Counted from the stretch's first letter, positions 8,759-17,522 are shown. The stretch: 64,000 nucleotides of DNA from Natrinema halophilum (GCF_013402815.2 NZ_CP058601.1:3348001-3412000), one strand, 5' to 3'. The notes: generated from the letters alone by a model not told the origin. A program made the numbers and translations.

Positions 8759-8941
8759 ATGGATAGAACTGATTGGTTTCTCGCGCTCATTCTGCAATTA
8801 TTAGCTATAATAGCCCTTGAATCGGTATCCAGTGCCACAAATGAATTATTCTCTGAAATTGGTGGTGGTATAGCTATCATAGTAATCATTTTCCTCCCTG
8901 TTTATATAATAATTCACTATATATTGGGATACTCCGAGTAA
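8759..8941 (+). CDS. Small two-helix membrane protein in the island
   Basis: The product is 60 residues, starting MDRTDWFLALILQLLAIIAL. Two hydrophobic helices (about 7-21 and 36-56) are joined by a short polar linker (SSATNELFSEIGG). It lies just after the Tat-exported protein and is AT-rich like it. No family is recognised. A role as partner or immunity protein of the exported protein is possible but untested. Confidence 0.55.
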   Translation: MDRTDWFLALILQLLAIIALESVSSATNELFSEIGGGIAIIVIIFLPVYIIIHYILGYSE

Positions 8942-9109
8942 AAATTCCAACATGGGGGCGGAATTAACATCATTTATCCATACGGTGAAGTGTCTGACCC
9001 CAGGTCGGGAATAAAACAACTCCCACTTCACTGTGAACAGATTCTTATGAACACTGAAAGGACATCTTCTTCACTGTAAGATGCTAAGTTTCTACCAACA
9101 AACGAGTGG

Positions 9110-9166
9110 AACACGCCGAGCGGCTCGTCGAGGGCAGCAGCGGCGACGCCTGCGGCCGTCGATAGC
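9110..9166 (+). pseudogene. Remnant of the 3' end of a frnE-like gene
   Basis: The frame reads ERLVEGSSGDACGRR and a TAG stop, matching the last codons of the intact frnE gene (LKRLVEGGQ) through the shared 17 bases at 7173-7189 and 9119-9135. The copy differs in its final residues, so it derives from a related but not identical locus. It lies directly before the nadK stop, which mirrors the left junction. Confidence 0.7.
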
Positions 9167-9168
9167 GA

Positions 9169-10005
9169 CTACTCGAGTTTGTCGAGCCCATCGAAGAAGT
9201 TAGCTTGCGGGCCGGCGAGGGTGACGGAATCGTCAGCGAGGGTGACGGAAACCGTCGCGGGCGGTTCGAGGCGCCGTCGGTTCCGGCCATCGCTGATCGC
9301 ATAGGCCGTCTCGGTCCCGGAGATGGAAAGCGTAAGTTCGGTGTCCGGTTCGACGACCAGCGACGGCATCGACTCGGTGGCGGCCATCTGCGTGACGACG
9401 AGCGCGTCGGCCGTCGGATACACCAGCGGCCCGCCCTCGCTGAGATTGTAGGCGGTCGAACCGGTCGGCGTACAGACGAGCACCCCGTCGACGTGGCTTT
9501 CGGTGTACTCCTGGCCATCGACGCAAACCTCGACCGTCGCGCCGCCGCCGGGCCCTCGCCGCGGTCCGTGGACGAGGACCTCGTTGAGCGCGGGCTCGAG
9601 CGTCCAGTCCTCGTCGACGCCCGTTGCCTGAAGCCGAGTTAGCTCGCGCCCGTCGACGTCGCCCGTTTCGTCGAGTTGGGAAACGAGATCGGTGACGACC
9701 GCGAGCGCGTCGTCCGGAGCGACGGCGTTGAGAAAACCGACTTCGCCGAGATTGACGCCGAGAATCGGCGTGGCTCCGATCTCACGGGCGACGAACAGTA
9801 GCGTTCCGTCACCGCCGATACTCACGACGAGGTTGCGACTTTCCATCGCGGAAACTGGAGCGGCCGTCGCCTCGATCGCCCCGCCAGTCGCTTCGTCGAC
9901 GATGACGCCCGCGCCCTCTCGTTCGAGGGCATCGACGAGGGTTGCGGCGAGTTCCTGTGCACGCTCGTTGTCGCGCTGAGCGACGATTCCGACGGCAGCC
10001 TCCAT
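9169..10005 (-). CDS. nadK: NAD(+)/NADH kinase
   Basis: The product is 278 residues. The family motif is VVSIGGDGTLLFVAREIGA at about residues 60-78 (GGDGT nucleotide-binding loop), followed by GVNLGEVGFLNAV and, near residue 180, VCTPTGSTAYNLSEGGPLV. The enzyme phosphorylates NAD to NADP in the cytoplasm. The C-terminus GPQANFFDGLDKLE is the sequence duplicated as a remnant at 7205-7313. nadK and frnE were presumably direct convergent neighbours before the island arrived. The ATG at 10005 is the only reasonable start, with the divergent KaiC-like gene starting 232 bases away. Confidence 0.92.
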   Translation of the reverse strand: MEAAVGIVAQRDNERAQELAATLVDALEREGAGVIVDEATGGAIEATAAPVSAMESRNLVVSIGGDGTLLFVAREIGATPILGVNLGEVGFLNAVAPDDALAVVTDLVSQLDETGDVDGRELTRLQATGVDEDWTLEPALNEVLVHGPRRGPGGGATVEVCVDGQEYTESHVDGVLVCTPTGSTAYNLSEGGPLVYPTADALVVTQMAATESMPSLVVEPDTELTLSISGTETAYAISDGRNRRRLEPPATVSVTLADDSVTLAGPQANFFDGLDKLE

Positions 10006-10237
10006 CGTCGACCGCTACCCGCCCCGGCGTCAAAAAGCCACGCTTGTCCGTCGGCGGCAACAAGGTTAATCGGGCTGGAACGAATCCGAACACGTGAACC
10101 TCGCGACGACTCCGTCGCAATGTCCAGTATGGCGTTCGTCCACTCGTGTATGCTCCCGTTGCGTCGCCCCGGTGTCAGCAGCCAGATTCACTCGCGGCTG
10201 TCGGTCCCGGACCGACGATGGCCCGAAGGTGGTTGCC

Positions 10238-11290
10238 GTGAGTGACGAGGCCGAAGATTGGTTCCACCGAGCGCTCGAGAACGAGGAACGCGATGGGGAC
10301 GGAGACGAGGCTAGGGCGACGTCAACCGACAAGACAGTCGATTCGAGCGGCGACGAGACCGTCGATGACAATGGCGACGAAAGCGGTGCCGTCGAAAGTG
10401 GTGTCGATGAGGGTGATGTTGACGACTCGTTGTTCGAGGACGATTTCGGCGCTGCGCTGCAAGACGTCGAGACGCCGGCCGTCGGCGACACCACCGATAC
10501 GGAGGTGACCAGCGATCCCGAAGGGTTCGACGATCTCGATTTCGTCCTTTCTGGCAGCGATGAACCAGACTTCGACGAAGAGATCGACTCGGAACTTCCC
10601 AGGCTGGACCTCGGGATCGAGGGCCTTGATCGGATGATTCAGGGCGGCATTCCGGAACGATCGCTGATCGTTGCGATGGGTAGCGCCGGCACCGGCAAGA
10701 CCACTTTCGGCCTCCAGTTTCTCAACCACGGTCTGGAGCAGGGCGAGCGCGGCGTGTGTATCACTCTGGAGGAGAGCCGCGACCGGGTCATCAACAGCGC
10801 GACCGAGAAAGGGTACGCCTTCGACGAGTACGCTGCCGAGGGAGAACTCGCTGTCGTCGACGTTGATCCGATCGAGATGGCGAACAGTCTGGCGTCGATT
10901 CGGAACGAACTCCCGTCGCTCGTCGATGATTTCGGCGCATCACGGCTCGTGCTGGACTCTGTCTCGTTACTCGAGATGATGTACGAGAACCGGGCTGACC
11001 GGCGCAACGAAATATACGATTTCGCCCGGAGTTTGAAGGAGGCCGGTGTTACCGCCCTGCTGACGAGCGAGGTCTCTCCGGAGACGCCGTACGCGTCGCG
11101 GTACGGTATCGTCGAGTACCTCACTGACGCAGTGTTCGTTCTCCAATACGTTCGGCCGGACGATTTCCGCGAAACGCGACTCGCGATCGAGATTCAGAAG
11201 ATCCGTGATGCGAACCACTCCCGAGAGAAAAAACCGTACGAGATAACCAACGACGGCATCTCAGTCTACCAGCAGGCGAATTTATTTTAG
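10238..11290 (+). CDS. KaiC/RecA-superfamily ATPase with acidic N-terminal extension
   Basis: The product is 350 residues from the GTG at 10238. An upstream in-frame ATG at 10094 gives an arginine- and cysteine-rich leader atypical of haloarchaeal coding, so GTG was preferred. Residues 1-120 are strongly acidic and low in complexity. The KaiC-like domain begins LPRLDLGIEGLDRMIQGGIP, with Walker A GSAGTGKTT near residue 147 and the Walker B-like stretch SRLVLDSVSLLEMMY near 235. Haloarchaeal KaiC-like proteins are single-domain ATPases used in regulation or signalling rather than a full clock. The partner is unknown; amphi-Trp, small membrane and UspA genes follow on the same strand. Confidence 0.8.
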   Translation: MSDEAEDWFHRALENEERDGDGDEARATSTDKTVDSSGDETVDDNGDESGAVESGVDEGDVDDSLFEDDFGAALQDVETPAVGDTTDTEVTSDPEGFDDLDFVLSGSDEPDFDEEIDSELPRLDLGIEGLDRMIQGGIPERSLIVAMGSAGTGKTTFGLQFLNHGLEQGERGVCITLEESRDRVINSATEKGYAFDEYAAEGELAVVDVDPIEMANSLASIRNELPSLVDDFGASRLVLDSVSLLEMMYENRADRRNEIYDFARSLKEAGVTALLTSEVSPETPYASRYGIVEYLTDAVFVLQYVRPDDFRETRLAIEIQKIRDANHSREKKPYEITNDGISVYQQANLF

Positions 11291-11447
11291 CGGAGATCTC
11301 GGATCAGACCGGTGGCTTCGATCCGAACCAGGGACCTCGTCTCCCGTCCGATCGGTGAACTGTTACAACGGCTTTCGAGCCGGTAATATCGAGTTAGAAC
11401 GCCGTTCGTTGCCCATACTTTTCCGGCAGTGATCATCATGTTTCCGC

Positions 11448-11687
11448 ATGGCGCAACGGACGACGGCCGACGAAACACTGCCACGAGAAGAACTCGCCGC
11501 GTACCTCCAGGATCTCGCCACCGAGTTCGAACACGGTGACGAAACGGTCTCCGTTCCCGTCGGGAACAAGAACGTATCACTTAATCCGCCCCAGAACGTC
11601 GACATCTCGGTCGAAGTGGTCGAACGATCTTCGATGCTTCGGGGGAACCGTGAGACAGTAGACATCGAACTGAGCTGGAAACCCTAA
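11448..11687 (+). CDS. Amphi-Trp domain protein
   Basis: The product is 79 residues and ends VDIELSWKP, with the amphi-Trp layout: helix LPREELAAYLQDLATEFEHG, strands with alternating charged and hydrophobic residues, and a terminal ELSW. This short domain occurs widely in archaea and bacteria with no settled function. The stop is two bases before the start of the next gene, so the two are co-transcribed. Confidence 0.75.
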   Translation: MAQRTTADETLPREELAAYLQDLATEFEHGDETVSVPVGNKNVSLNPPQNVDISVEVVERSSMLRGNRETVDIELSWKP

Positions 11688-11688
11688 T

Positions 11689-12051
11689 ATGGCTACGGCG
11701 GACTCAATCTTGATTTTCGTTCTGAGTTTGTTGGTCGGGACGATCGGTATCCTCGCGGGCGCGCGCCTCGTGCTGGATCGAGATGCCGGCTTCGTGAACG
11801 CGGCGGTAACCGCGCTGATCGGCGCGGTCGCTTGGGCAGTCACGAGTTTCTTCGTGGGCTGGATTCCTGTTCTGGGAATCTTATTGATGCTCGTCATCTG
11901 GGTCGGCATCATCAACTGGCGGTATCCCGGCGGCTGGGGATCGGCTATCGCAATCGGCTTCGTTGCCTGGATCGTCGCGGTCGTGATCGTCTACGCGTTC
12001 GCAGTAGTCGGCATCATCACGCCCGACGTACTCGGAATTCCGGGAATATAG
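11689..12051 (+). CDS. Small four-helix membrane protein
   Basis: The product is 120 residues, hydrophobic throughout, with helices at about 6-26, 34-52, 58-76 and 84-108 and conserved-looking elements IINWRYPGGWGSAIAIGF and ARLVLDRDAGF. It starts two bases after the amphi-Trp stop. The family resembles the many short uncharacterised haloarchaeal membrane proteins, and no function is recognised. Confidence 0.7.
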   Translation: MATADSILIFVLSLLVGTIGILAGARLVLDRDAGFVNAAVTALIGAVAWAVTSFFVGWIPVLGILLMLVIWVGIINWRYPGGWGSAIAIGFVAWIVAVVIVYAFAVVGIITPDVLGIPGI

Positions 12052-12143
12052 CCCGCTCAGACGGAACCAACCCAAACTTCCCACGAGGGAAGAACGTCGC
12101 AAACTCCTTTGTCCGTCCGCTCGAGTGGTCACTCTAGACAGCG

Positions 12144-12581
12144 ATGTACGAGACGATCCTGTTTCCAACGGACGGCAGTGACCACGCGACGACCGTCGCG
12201 GCCCACGCGATCAACGTTGCGGCCACGAGAGACGCGACCCTCCACGTCCTCTCGGTCGTCGACGATCGCGCCTTTCTCGTTCTCGACGAGGACCGTATCG
12301 AGCGCGTTCGTGACGATCTCGAAGCGACGTCTCGATCGGCGGTCGACGAGGCGGCGACCCGTGCTGCCGATCGCGGCGTCGAAACGACGACGGCCGTAGA
12401 CACCGGTCATCCGGCCGAATGCATCGTCGACTACGCCGCTACAAACGACGTGGACCTGATCGTCATGGGAACGAGCGGCGACGAGTACGAGCGCAACGTC
12501 GTCGGTAGCGTTTCCCAGCGCGTCGTCCGCGAGGCACCCGTCCCCGTCACGACCGTCGGCCCGAGCGTCCGGTCGGACTGA
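12144..12581 (+). CDS. Universal stress protein (UspA family)
   Basis: The product is 145 residues. It starts MYETILFPTDGSDHATTVAA and has the ATP-binding C-terminal pattern IVMGTSGDEYERNVVGSVSQ followed by VVREAPVPVTTV (the GxxG(x9)G(S/T) motif), so it is probably of the ATP-binding class. UspA proteins are small alpha/beta dimers induced by stress. It follows the membrane-protein gene after 92 bases. Confidence 0.9.
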   Translation: MYETILFPTDGSDHATTVAAHAINVAATRDATLHVLSVVDDRAFLVLDEDRIERVRDDLEATSRSAVDEAATRAADRGVETTTAVDTGHPAECIVDYAATNDVDLIVMGTSGDEYERNVVGSVSQRVVREAPVPVTTVGPSVRSD

Positions 12582-12788
12582 CGAGACCGACCACGACGGT
12601 CCGCTCGCACGGCTGTTTCGCTCAGTCGGTAGTTTCACTCAGTCGACTGGGACCATTCATCCGTACGCCCCCGGCTCTCCAGTCGTCTCTAGCTTTCCTG
12701 CGGCCTGACTCTTTGTCCCGTCTTGGAGCGACTCTGTCGCCTCCGTCACACATGGTTTGATGTGTTTCCCGTTGCTACTGATGTGGAA

Positions 12789-14273
12789 ATGCGTCGCTCG
12801 CTCGTGATCGGAGCCGTACTCCTCGTTCTAGCGTTCGTGCTGGTCGGCGGTCCGTCGATGTTGCTATCGATGTCGACCGGACTGACCGCGTCCGAGGAAC
12901 CGACGCAACGGAAGTCGGTCGATCCGAAATCGGCCCCCGACGTCATCTCGTTCGAGAACTCCGAGAGCGGTTTCTGGCGGTATCTCAGCCCGCGTCAGGG
13001 GTTCCAGAAGCGAAGCCCTATCAACGTGATCGTCCGCGGCGACGTCGACGACGTCGAGCGGATTCTAACCGACGAGGGCGACGGCGACTGGTCGGAAATC
13101 AACGAGTCCGAGGAAGAAGCGCTCCCGGACACCTACTCCCTCTTCAGCGGCGGGAACACGACCGAAAACGACACCGATGCAACGAACAACTCGTCGCGTA
13201 ACGCGTCCGCTCCAAACGCGACGAACGGATCGTCTAACGGGACCGACAACGAATCCTCGTCGGACACCTCACCGATTCGCATCCCCGACCTCGACTGGGG
13301 CGAAGCCGACGGCGGCATCCGCTACGCCTACATCGATCCCGGACCGAACGAGAGCGGCTACTGGACGACCGAAACGCTCCAGCTCGAGGATGGCGACTAC
13401 TACGGTCAGCGGTATCACATCCGGCTCTACGAGAGCCCGAACGAGGACGACGACTGGGTCGCGATGCAGACGCACACGGAGCATTTCGACTGGTTTACCC
13501 TCCGACACCGCGTCGACGGGGCCAAAGCCGCCCAGAAGAAAGTCGAGTCCGAATTCATGTCGGACCCGCGAGTCGATACGCAGGAGGATGTCAAACGGAT
13601 CTACCTCGCTAACGGCGGCCCGTCGGACACAGACGGCTGGGCGACGGTCGTCGAACTCGCCGGGTTATTCGTCGTCCCCACGATGATCGGTATTCGCGCC
13701 GGCAGACGTGGTCTGGACGCCGACAGTGGATCCGGCCACTCCGCCGACCAGATCAGCCAGCGCACGCCGGCAGCCATCGACGACCACCTGACTGACGTCG
13801 ACCGACGCCGGATCGCCGCCGCGTACGCCCGCCTCGAAGCCGGCCACCTCGTGCTCGTGTTCACCATCCTCGCGCTGTACCTCGGCGTCCGACTGGGGGG
13901 CATTTTCCTCGAACGCCAGGCCGAGTTCCTCACGCCGCACCAGATCGCGGCGCTGCTCTACCCTGTCATCGGGATCGCCATCCCGGTGGCGGCGTACCTG
14001 ATCGCACGCGGACTCACGCGCCGTCTCGACGCCGCCGTCGTCGCCGCAGCGTCGCTCGCGGTGGCGGTCTGGCTCGACTACGGCATGCTCGGTGTCGACA
14101 CGCTCCCCGTCGACGTCGTCGTCCAGCGGATGCTCGTCGTCGTCGCGCTCGGTCTCATCGCCGGCGGTGCGGCCAAACAAGCGACGCGCAACTCGAAGTT
14201 CAACGATATGTTACTGGCTGGGACCACGATGTGGGTACTGGTGCTGGTCGGAACGCTCTTTGGCTACCTGTGA
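12789..14273 (+). CDS. Membrane protein with glycosylation-rich extracellular loop
   Basis: The product is 494 residues from the ATG at 12789 (MRRSLVIGAVLLVLAFVLVG). An N-terminal membrane segment is followed by a large outside region, and the C-terminal third holds about four or five helices. Near residues 120-160 an asparagine/serine/threonine-rich linker carries roughly nine N-x-S/T sequons (for example NTT, NDT, NAS, NGS, NGT), which archaeal oligosaccharyltransferase could modify. The function is unknown and no family is recognised. The ATG was chosen because it places the hydrophobic helix at the very N-terminus. Confidence 0.65.
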   Translation: MRRSLVIGAVLLVLAFVLVGGPSMLLSMSTGLTASEEPTQRKSVDPKSAPDVISFENSESGFWRYLSPRQGFQKRSPINVIVRGDVDDVERILTDEGDGDWSEINESEEEALPDTYSLFSGGNTTENDTDATNNSSRNASAPNATNGSSNGTDNESSSDTSPIRIPDLDWGEADGGIRYAYIDPGPNESGYWTTETLQLEDGDYYGQRYHIRLYESPNEDDDWVAMQTHTEHFDWFTLRHRVDGAKAAQKKVESEFMSDPRVDTQEDVKRIYLANGGPSDTDGWATVVELAGLFVVPTMIGIRAGRRGLDADSGSGHSADQISQRTPAAIDDHLTDVDRRRIAAAYARLEAGHLVLVFTILALYLGVRLGGIFLERQAEFLTPHQIAALLYPVIGIAIPVAAYLIARGLTRRLDAAVVAAASLAVAVWLDYGMLGVDTLPVDVVVQRMLVVVALGLIAGGAAKQATRNSKFNDMLLAGTTMWVLVLVGTLFGYL

Positions 14274-14347
14274 GGCATTTCCAGCCCCGTTCCGCCGATA
14301 AAATCGGATCTGTGTCCCTATTCAAGACTGGTTCCATTGTTGCGAGG

Positions 14348-14355
14348 CCTTAAGT
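14348..14355 (+). promoter_or_regulatory. TATA box for the TFB gene
   Basis: CCTTAAGT lies 27 to 34 bases before the ATG at 14382. A transcript starting at the usual distance would have a leader of only a few bases. This also argues against the in-frame ATG at 14337, which lies upstream of the box. Confidence 0.5.
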
Positions 14356-14381
14356 TCTTGCACCGTCGTTACCTACACGAC

Positions 14382-15347
14382 ATGGCTAGTCCACCCCGCC
14401 AACGTGAACGTACTCCTGAAACGACCGAAAAAACGCAGGAACCAGACGAGCGTGAGCGGGTGTGCGACGAGTGTGAGGGGGGAACGCTCGTCAAAAGCGA
14501 GGATCAGGGCGAGCTCGTTTGCGATCAGTGTGGCCTGATCGTCGAGGGGTCGAACATCGATCACGGGCCCGAATGGCGCGCGTTCAATCACTCCGAACGG
14601 CAGAACAAGTCGCGCGTCGGCGCACCGACGACCCAGACCATGCACGACAAGGGTCTGACGACCTCAATCGACTGGAAGAACCAGGATGCGTACGGTCGAT
14701 CCATCTCCTCGGACAAACGAAACCAGATGCGCAGACTGCGAAAGTGGCAAGAGCGCATCCGGACCAAAGACGCCGGCGAACGAAACCTGCAGTTCGCCCT
14801 CTCCGAAACCGATCGGATGGCGTCGTCCCTGGCTATCCCCCGATCCGTCCGCGAGGTCGCCTGCGTCATGTACCGGCGGGCACTCGATGAAGACCTCATC
14901 CGCGGCCGGTCAATCGAGGGCGTCGCGACGAGCACCCTGTATGCCGCCTGTCGCATGGAAGGTATCCCGCGCTCGCTCGAGGAAGTCGCGGCCGTCTCCC
15001 GCGTCGAGCGCAAAGAAATCGGCCGCACGTATCGATACGTCGCTCAGGAACTGGGCCTCGAGATGGAACCGGTCAATCCGAAGAAATACGTCCCGCGGTT
15101 TTGCTCCGAACTCGAACTGTCCGAGGAGGTCCAGGCCAAAGCCAACGAAATCATCGATACGACGACCGAAAAGGGACTTCTCTCCGGCAAATCGCCGACT
15201 GGCTACGCCGCCGCCGCGATCTATGCCGCGTCGCTGCTCTGTAACGAAAAGAAGACTCAGCGGGAGGTCTCCGACGTCGCGCAGGTGACCGAAGTCACCA
15301 TCCGAAATCGGTATCAAGAGCAGATCGAAGCGATGGGCATTCACTAG
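14382..15347 (+). CDS. tfb: Transcription initiation factor IIB (TFB)
   Basis: The product is 321 residues. The zinc ribbon is at about 30-55 ([14 protein letters not shown], then [20 protein letters not shown]). The B-finger region [18 protein letters not shown] follows, then two cyclin-like repeats of about 90 residues each (centred near [12 protein letters not shown]-type and [20 protein letters not shown] segments). The C-terminal [22 protein letters not shown] recognises the BRE. TFB recruits RNA polymerase to TBP-bound promoters. Haloarchaea carry several TFBs, so the number or letter of this paralogue cannot be given. A T-run terminator follows. Confidence 0.95.
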   Translation: MASPPRQRERTPETTEKTQEPDERERVCDECEGGTLVKSEDQGELVCDQCGLIVEGSNIDHGPEWRAFNHSERQNKSRVGAPTTQTMHDKGLTTSIDWKNQDAYGRSISSDKRNQMRRLRKWQERIRTKDAGERNLQFALSETDRMASSLAIPRSVREVACVMYRRALDEDLIRGRSIEGVATSTLYAACRMEGIPRSLEEVAAVSRVERKEIGRTYRYVAQELGLEMEPVNPKKYVPRFCSELELSEEVQAKANEIIDTTTEKGLLSGKSPTGYAAAAIYAASLLCNEKKTQREVSDVAQVTEVTIRNRYQEQIEAMGIH

Positions 15348-15379
15348 TCCGCCCTGGACGCCGATTTCGGCTTCGATCT

Positions 15380-15400
15380 GTTTTTTCCAGACCCACTTTT
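15380..15400 (+). terminator. T-run terminator after TFB
   Basis: TTTTTT at 15381-15386 and a second T-stretch (ACTTTTCC) just after it lie about 35 bases past the TFB stop. Archaeal transcription commonly ends at such runs without a hairpin. Confidence 0.4.
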
Positions 15401-15607
15401 CCGGCCGTCGGTTCTGAACTGACCAGCAGCCAGCACGGCCGACTATCGGTCGTCGGTTGTCGGTCAGCGGTTGTCCGCTTTCGGGACACCACTCGCTCGA
15501 GACGAGCATCGATACGATCGATAGGCCCGCGACGCTCGTCTATTGACTCTCGCCTCGCTGGGCTCGGCCCACCAGCGTCACGAGAAACGAGCTCGCTTTC
15601 TGCAGTA

Positions 15608-15678
15608 TGCGCCGACCGGGAATTGAACCCGGGCTATGAGCTTGGGAAGCTCATGTCCTCCCACTAGACCACCGGCGC
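15608..15678 (-). tRNA. tRNA-Gly(CCC)
   Basis: The minus strand folds as a complete cloverleaf. The acceptor arm GCGCCGG pairs with TCGGCGC (one G-T), the anticodon arm is TGAGC-TTCCCAA-GCTCA with anticodon CCC after T33, and the T arm is CCGGG-TTCAATT-CCCGG. The discriminator is A. No intron is seen. Confidence 0.93.
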
Positions 15679-15874
15679 ACTGCACTCACGTCGTTCGCTT
15701 GCGCGCCGAGGATCGCAACTCCGACGGAGGTGCGTACTACCGGCGCCCATTCACTCTGTTCGTCACCCAAGCATAGCGACCGGTCGCACTTGAACGTAGC
15801 GCTCTCGACCGAATCGCACTCCGGCGTCATCTAAGAACGCTGTCTCGAGTTGCAATCGTTGCAGACGATCAGCG

Positions 15875-15883
15875 TTTATTATG
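15875..15883 (+). promoter_or_regulatory. TATA box for tRNA-His
   Basis: TTTATTATG lies about 45-50 bases before the mature 5' end of the tRNA, a usual distance for a tRNA with a short leader removed by RNase P. Confidence 0.45.
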
Positions 15884-15925
15884 CGTGGAAGGTGCTACTG
15901 ATAGCTGCCACGAGCTTCGGTCAGT

Positions 15926-15997
15926 GTCCGGGTTAGGGTAGTGGCTATCCTTCAGCCTGTGTGGCTGAGACGCGTAGTTCGATTCTCGCACCCGGAC
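15926..15997 (+). tRNA. tRNA-His(GUG)
   Basis: The acceptor TCCGGGT (15927-15933) pairs perfectly with ACCCGGA (15990-15996). The extra G at 15926 faces C at 15997, the G-1:C73 pair that marks tRNA-His. The D arm is GGGT-AGTGGCT-ATCC. The anticodon arm is TCAGC-CTGTGTG-GCTGA, giving GTG after T33. Two oddities stand out: position 37 is T rather than a purine, and the T stem pairs only if one T is bulged (GCG-T-AG with CTCGC). It may still be functional, or a mutated copy or a sequence error. NAD synthetase follows on the same strand. Confidence 0.75.
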
Positions 15998-16076
15998 TTC
16001 GCTGTCCTTGGAATTTCCGACCGCGGGTGAATGGATTGCTCGGTCGACGAGTCTGGGAAATCGACCGCCCGGTCAC

Positions 16077-16082
16077 TTTTTT
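16077..16082 (+). terminator. T-run after tRNA-His
   Basis: Six T's lie about 80 bases after the tRNA and 46 bases before the nadE start, a plausible stop for the tRNA transcript. Confidence 0.3.
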
Positions 16083-16127
16083 CCGGAGAGGGATGACTAT
16101 TAGGTCACGCCCGCCGTAGACCCTCCT

Positions 16128-16922
16128 ATGATCGACCTTCGCTTTTCGGAGGCGGAACTGGAACGCCGGCGCGACCGTATCACGGAATTCATTCGTCATC
16201 AGGTCGACGCAGCGGGTGCTGACGGTGTCGTTCTCGGGCTCTCCGGCGGGATCGACAGCACTCTGACCGGCTTTCTCGCAGTCGAGGCCCTCGGAGCCGA
16301 CTGCGTTCACGGGCTCGTCCTGCCGGCGACCGTCAGCAGCGAAGGGCACATGAGCGACGCCGAACGGGTCGCTCAGATTCTCGAGATCAGCTACGACGTC
16401 ATCGAGATCGAACCGCTCGTCGACTCCCTGCTGTCGGCCTATCCCGAGGCGGAAGGCGACCGTGAAGCGGTCGGCAACGCTCGGGCGCGTATCCGCGCCG
16501 TCCTGAACTATCTCGTCGCCAATCACGAGAGTCGGCTCGTCGTCGGGACCGGAAACCGCAGCGAGGCCGCGGTGGGCTACTTTACCAAGTACGGCGACGG
16601 CGCCGTCGACTGCCATCCGATCGGCAACCTCTACAAAGGCCAGGTTCGCCAACTCGCCCACCACGTCGGCGTTCCTGAAGAACTCGCCGAAAAGACCGCC
16701 ACTGCGGAGCTGTGGGCCGATCAAACCGATGAGGACGAACTGGGAATCAGCTACGAGATGCTCGACGACATCCTCGCAACCCACATCGACGGGCCGCTCT
16801 CGGTCGCCGCGACCTGCCGACTGCTCGAAATCGACGAGGAGACCGTCGAGATGGTCCGTCGAATGTACGAGCAAACCGAACACAAGCGGAACGCGCCGCC
16901 CGCACCGGAACCGCTCGAATAG
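16128..16922 (+). CDS. nadE: NAD(+) synthetase, ammonia-dependent type
   Basis: The product is 264 residues. It has the PP-loop motif GLSGGIDSTLTGFLA at about 37-51 and the deamido-NAD pocket GTGNRSEAAVGYFTKYGDGA near 141-160. There is no N-terminal nitrilase domain, so it should use ammonia. It forms NAD from nicotinate adenine dinucleotide with ATP in the cytoplasm. The short length and the end ELWADQTDEDELGISYEMLD match archaeal NadE. It is convergent with the GNAT gene, 15 bases apart. Confidence 0.94.
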   Translation: MIDLRFSEAELERRRDRITEFIRHQVDAAGADGVVLGLSGGIDSTLTGFLAVEALGADCVHGLVLPATVSSEGHMSDAERVAQILEISYDVIEIEPLVDSLLSAYPEAEGDREAVGNARARIRAVLNYLVANHESRLVVGTGNRSEAAVGYFTKYGDGAVDCHPIGNLYKGQVRQLAHHVGVPEELAEKTATAELWADQTDEDELGISYEMLDDILATHIDGPLSVAATCRLLEIDEETVEMVRRMYEQTEHKRNAPPAPEPLE

Positions 16923-16937
16923 GCGGTCCTCGTCATC

Positions 16938-17477
16938 TCACTCGTCTCGTCCCCGCCACTCATCCTCGAGCAACCCGAACCAGTACGCGTCCTGATACTC
17001 GCCGTCGATGAACTCGACGTCGCGGTGGATGCCCTCCTGCGTGAAGCCAACGGACTCGAGCAACCGGCGCGACGGCTCGTTGAGTTCGAACACGCGGGCT
17101 TCGATCCTGTGGAGCCCGAGCTGGTCGAAGCCGTACTCAAGGACTCGTTCCACCGCGTCGGAGCCATAGCCCTGTCGCTGGTGGTCGGGTGCGATCCAGT
17201 ACCCGAGTTCGGCCGTTTGGGCCTCCAGGTCGTTCCAATTGAGCGCGACGGTCCCGATCGGTGTCGATTCGTCGACGATCAGCAGCGACACGTTCTCATC
17301 GCCACAAACAACGTCCTCGAAGAACTCTCGTTCCTGCTCACGGTTGAGCGGCCTCGAGCGACCGATCAGCCGCCAGATTCGCGGATCGTTGACCTGCGCC
17401 TGCAGGAACTCGAGATCCGCTTCTTCGATCGGTCGCAGCGTACTGCGGTTACCCTCCAGGAATACGGGGCCGGGCAT
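16938..17477 (-). CDS. GNAT-family N-acetyltransferase (RimJ/RimL-like)
   Basis: The product is 179 residues. It shows the layout of RimJ/RimL-type acetyltransferases: LRPIEEADLEFLQAQVNDPR at the N-terminus, then ELGYWIAPDHQRQGYGSDAV with the acetyl-CoA motif Q/R-x-x-G-x-G/A near residue 100, and HRIEARVFELNEPSRRLLES near 125. The substrate (a protein N-terminus or a small molecule) cannot be predicted. Confidence 0.85.
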   Translation of the reverse strand: MPGPVFLEGNRSTLRPIEEADLEFLQAQVNDPRIWRLIGRSRPLNREQEREFFEDVVCGDENVSLLIVDESTPIGTVALNWNDLEAQTAELGYWIAPDHQRQGYGSDAVERVLEYGFDQLGLHRIEARVFELNEPSRRLLESVGFTQEGIHRDVEFIDGEYQDAYWFGLLEDEWRGRDE

Positions 17478-17522
17478 ATCAGGACCAAACCTGTCAACAA
17501 ATAAACTTCTTCCGTTCGCCGC

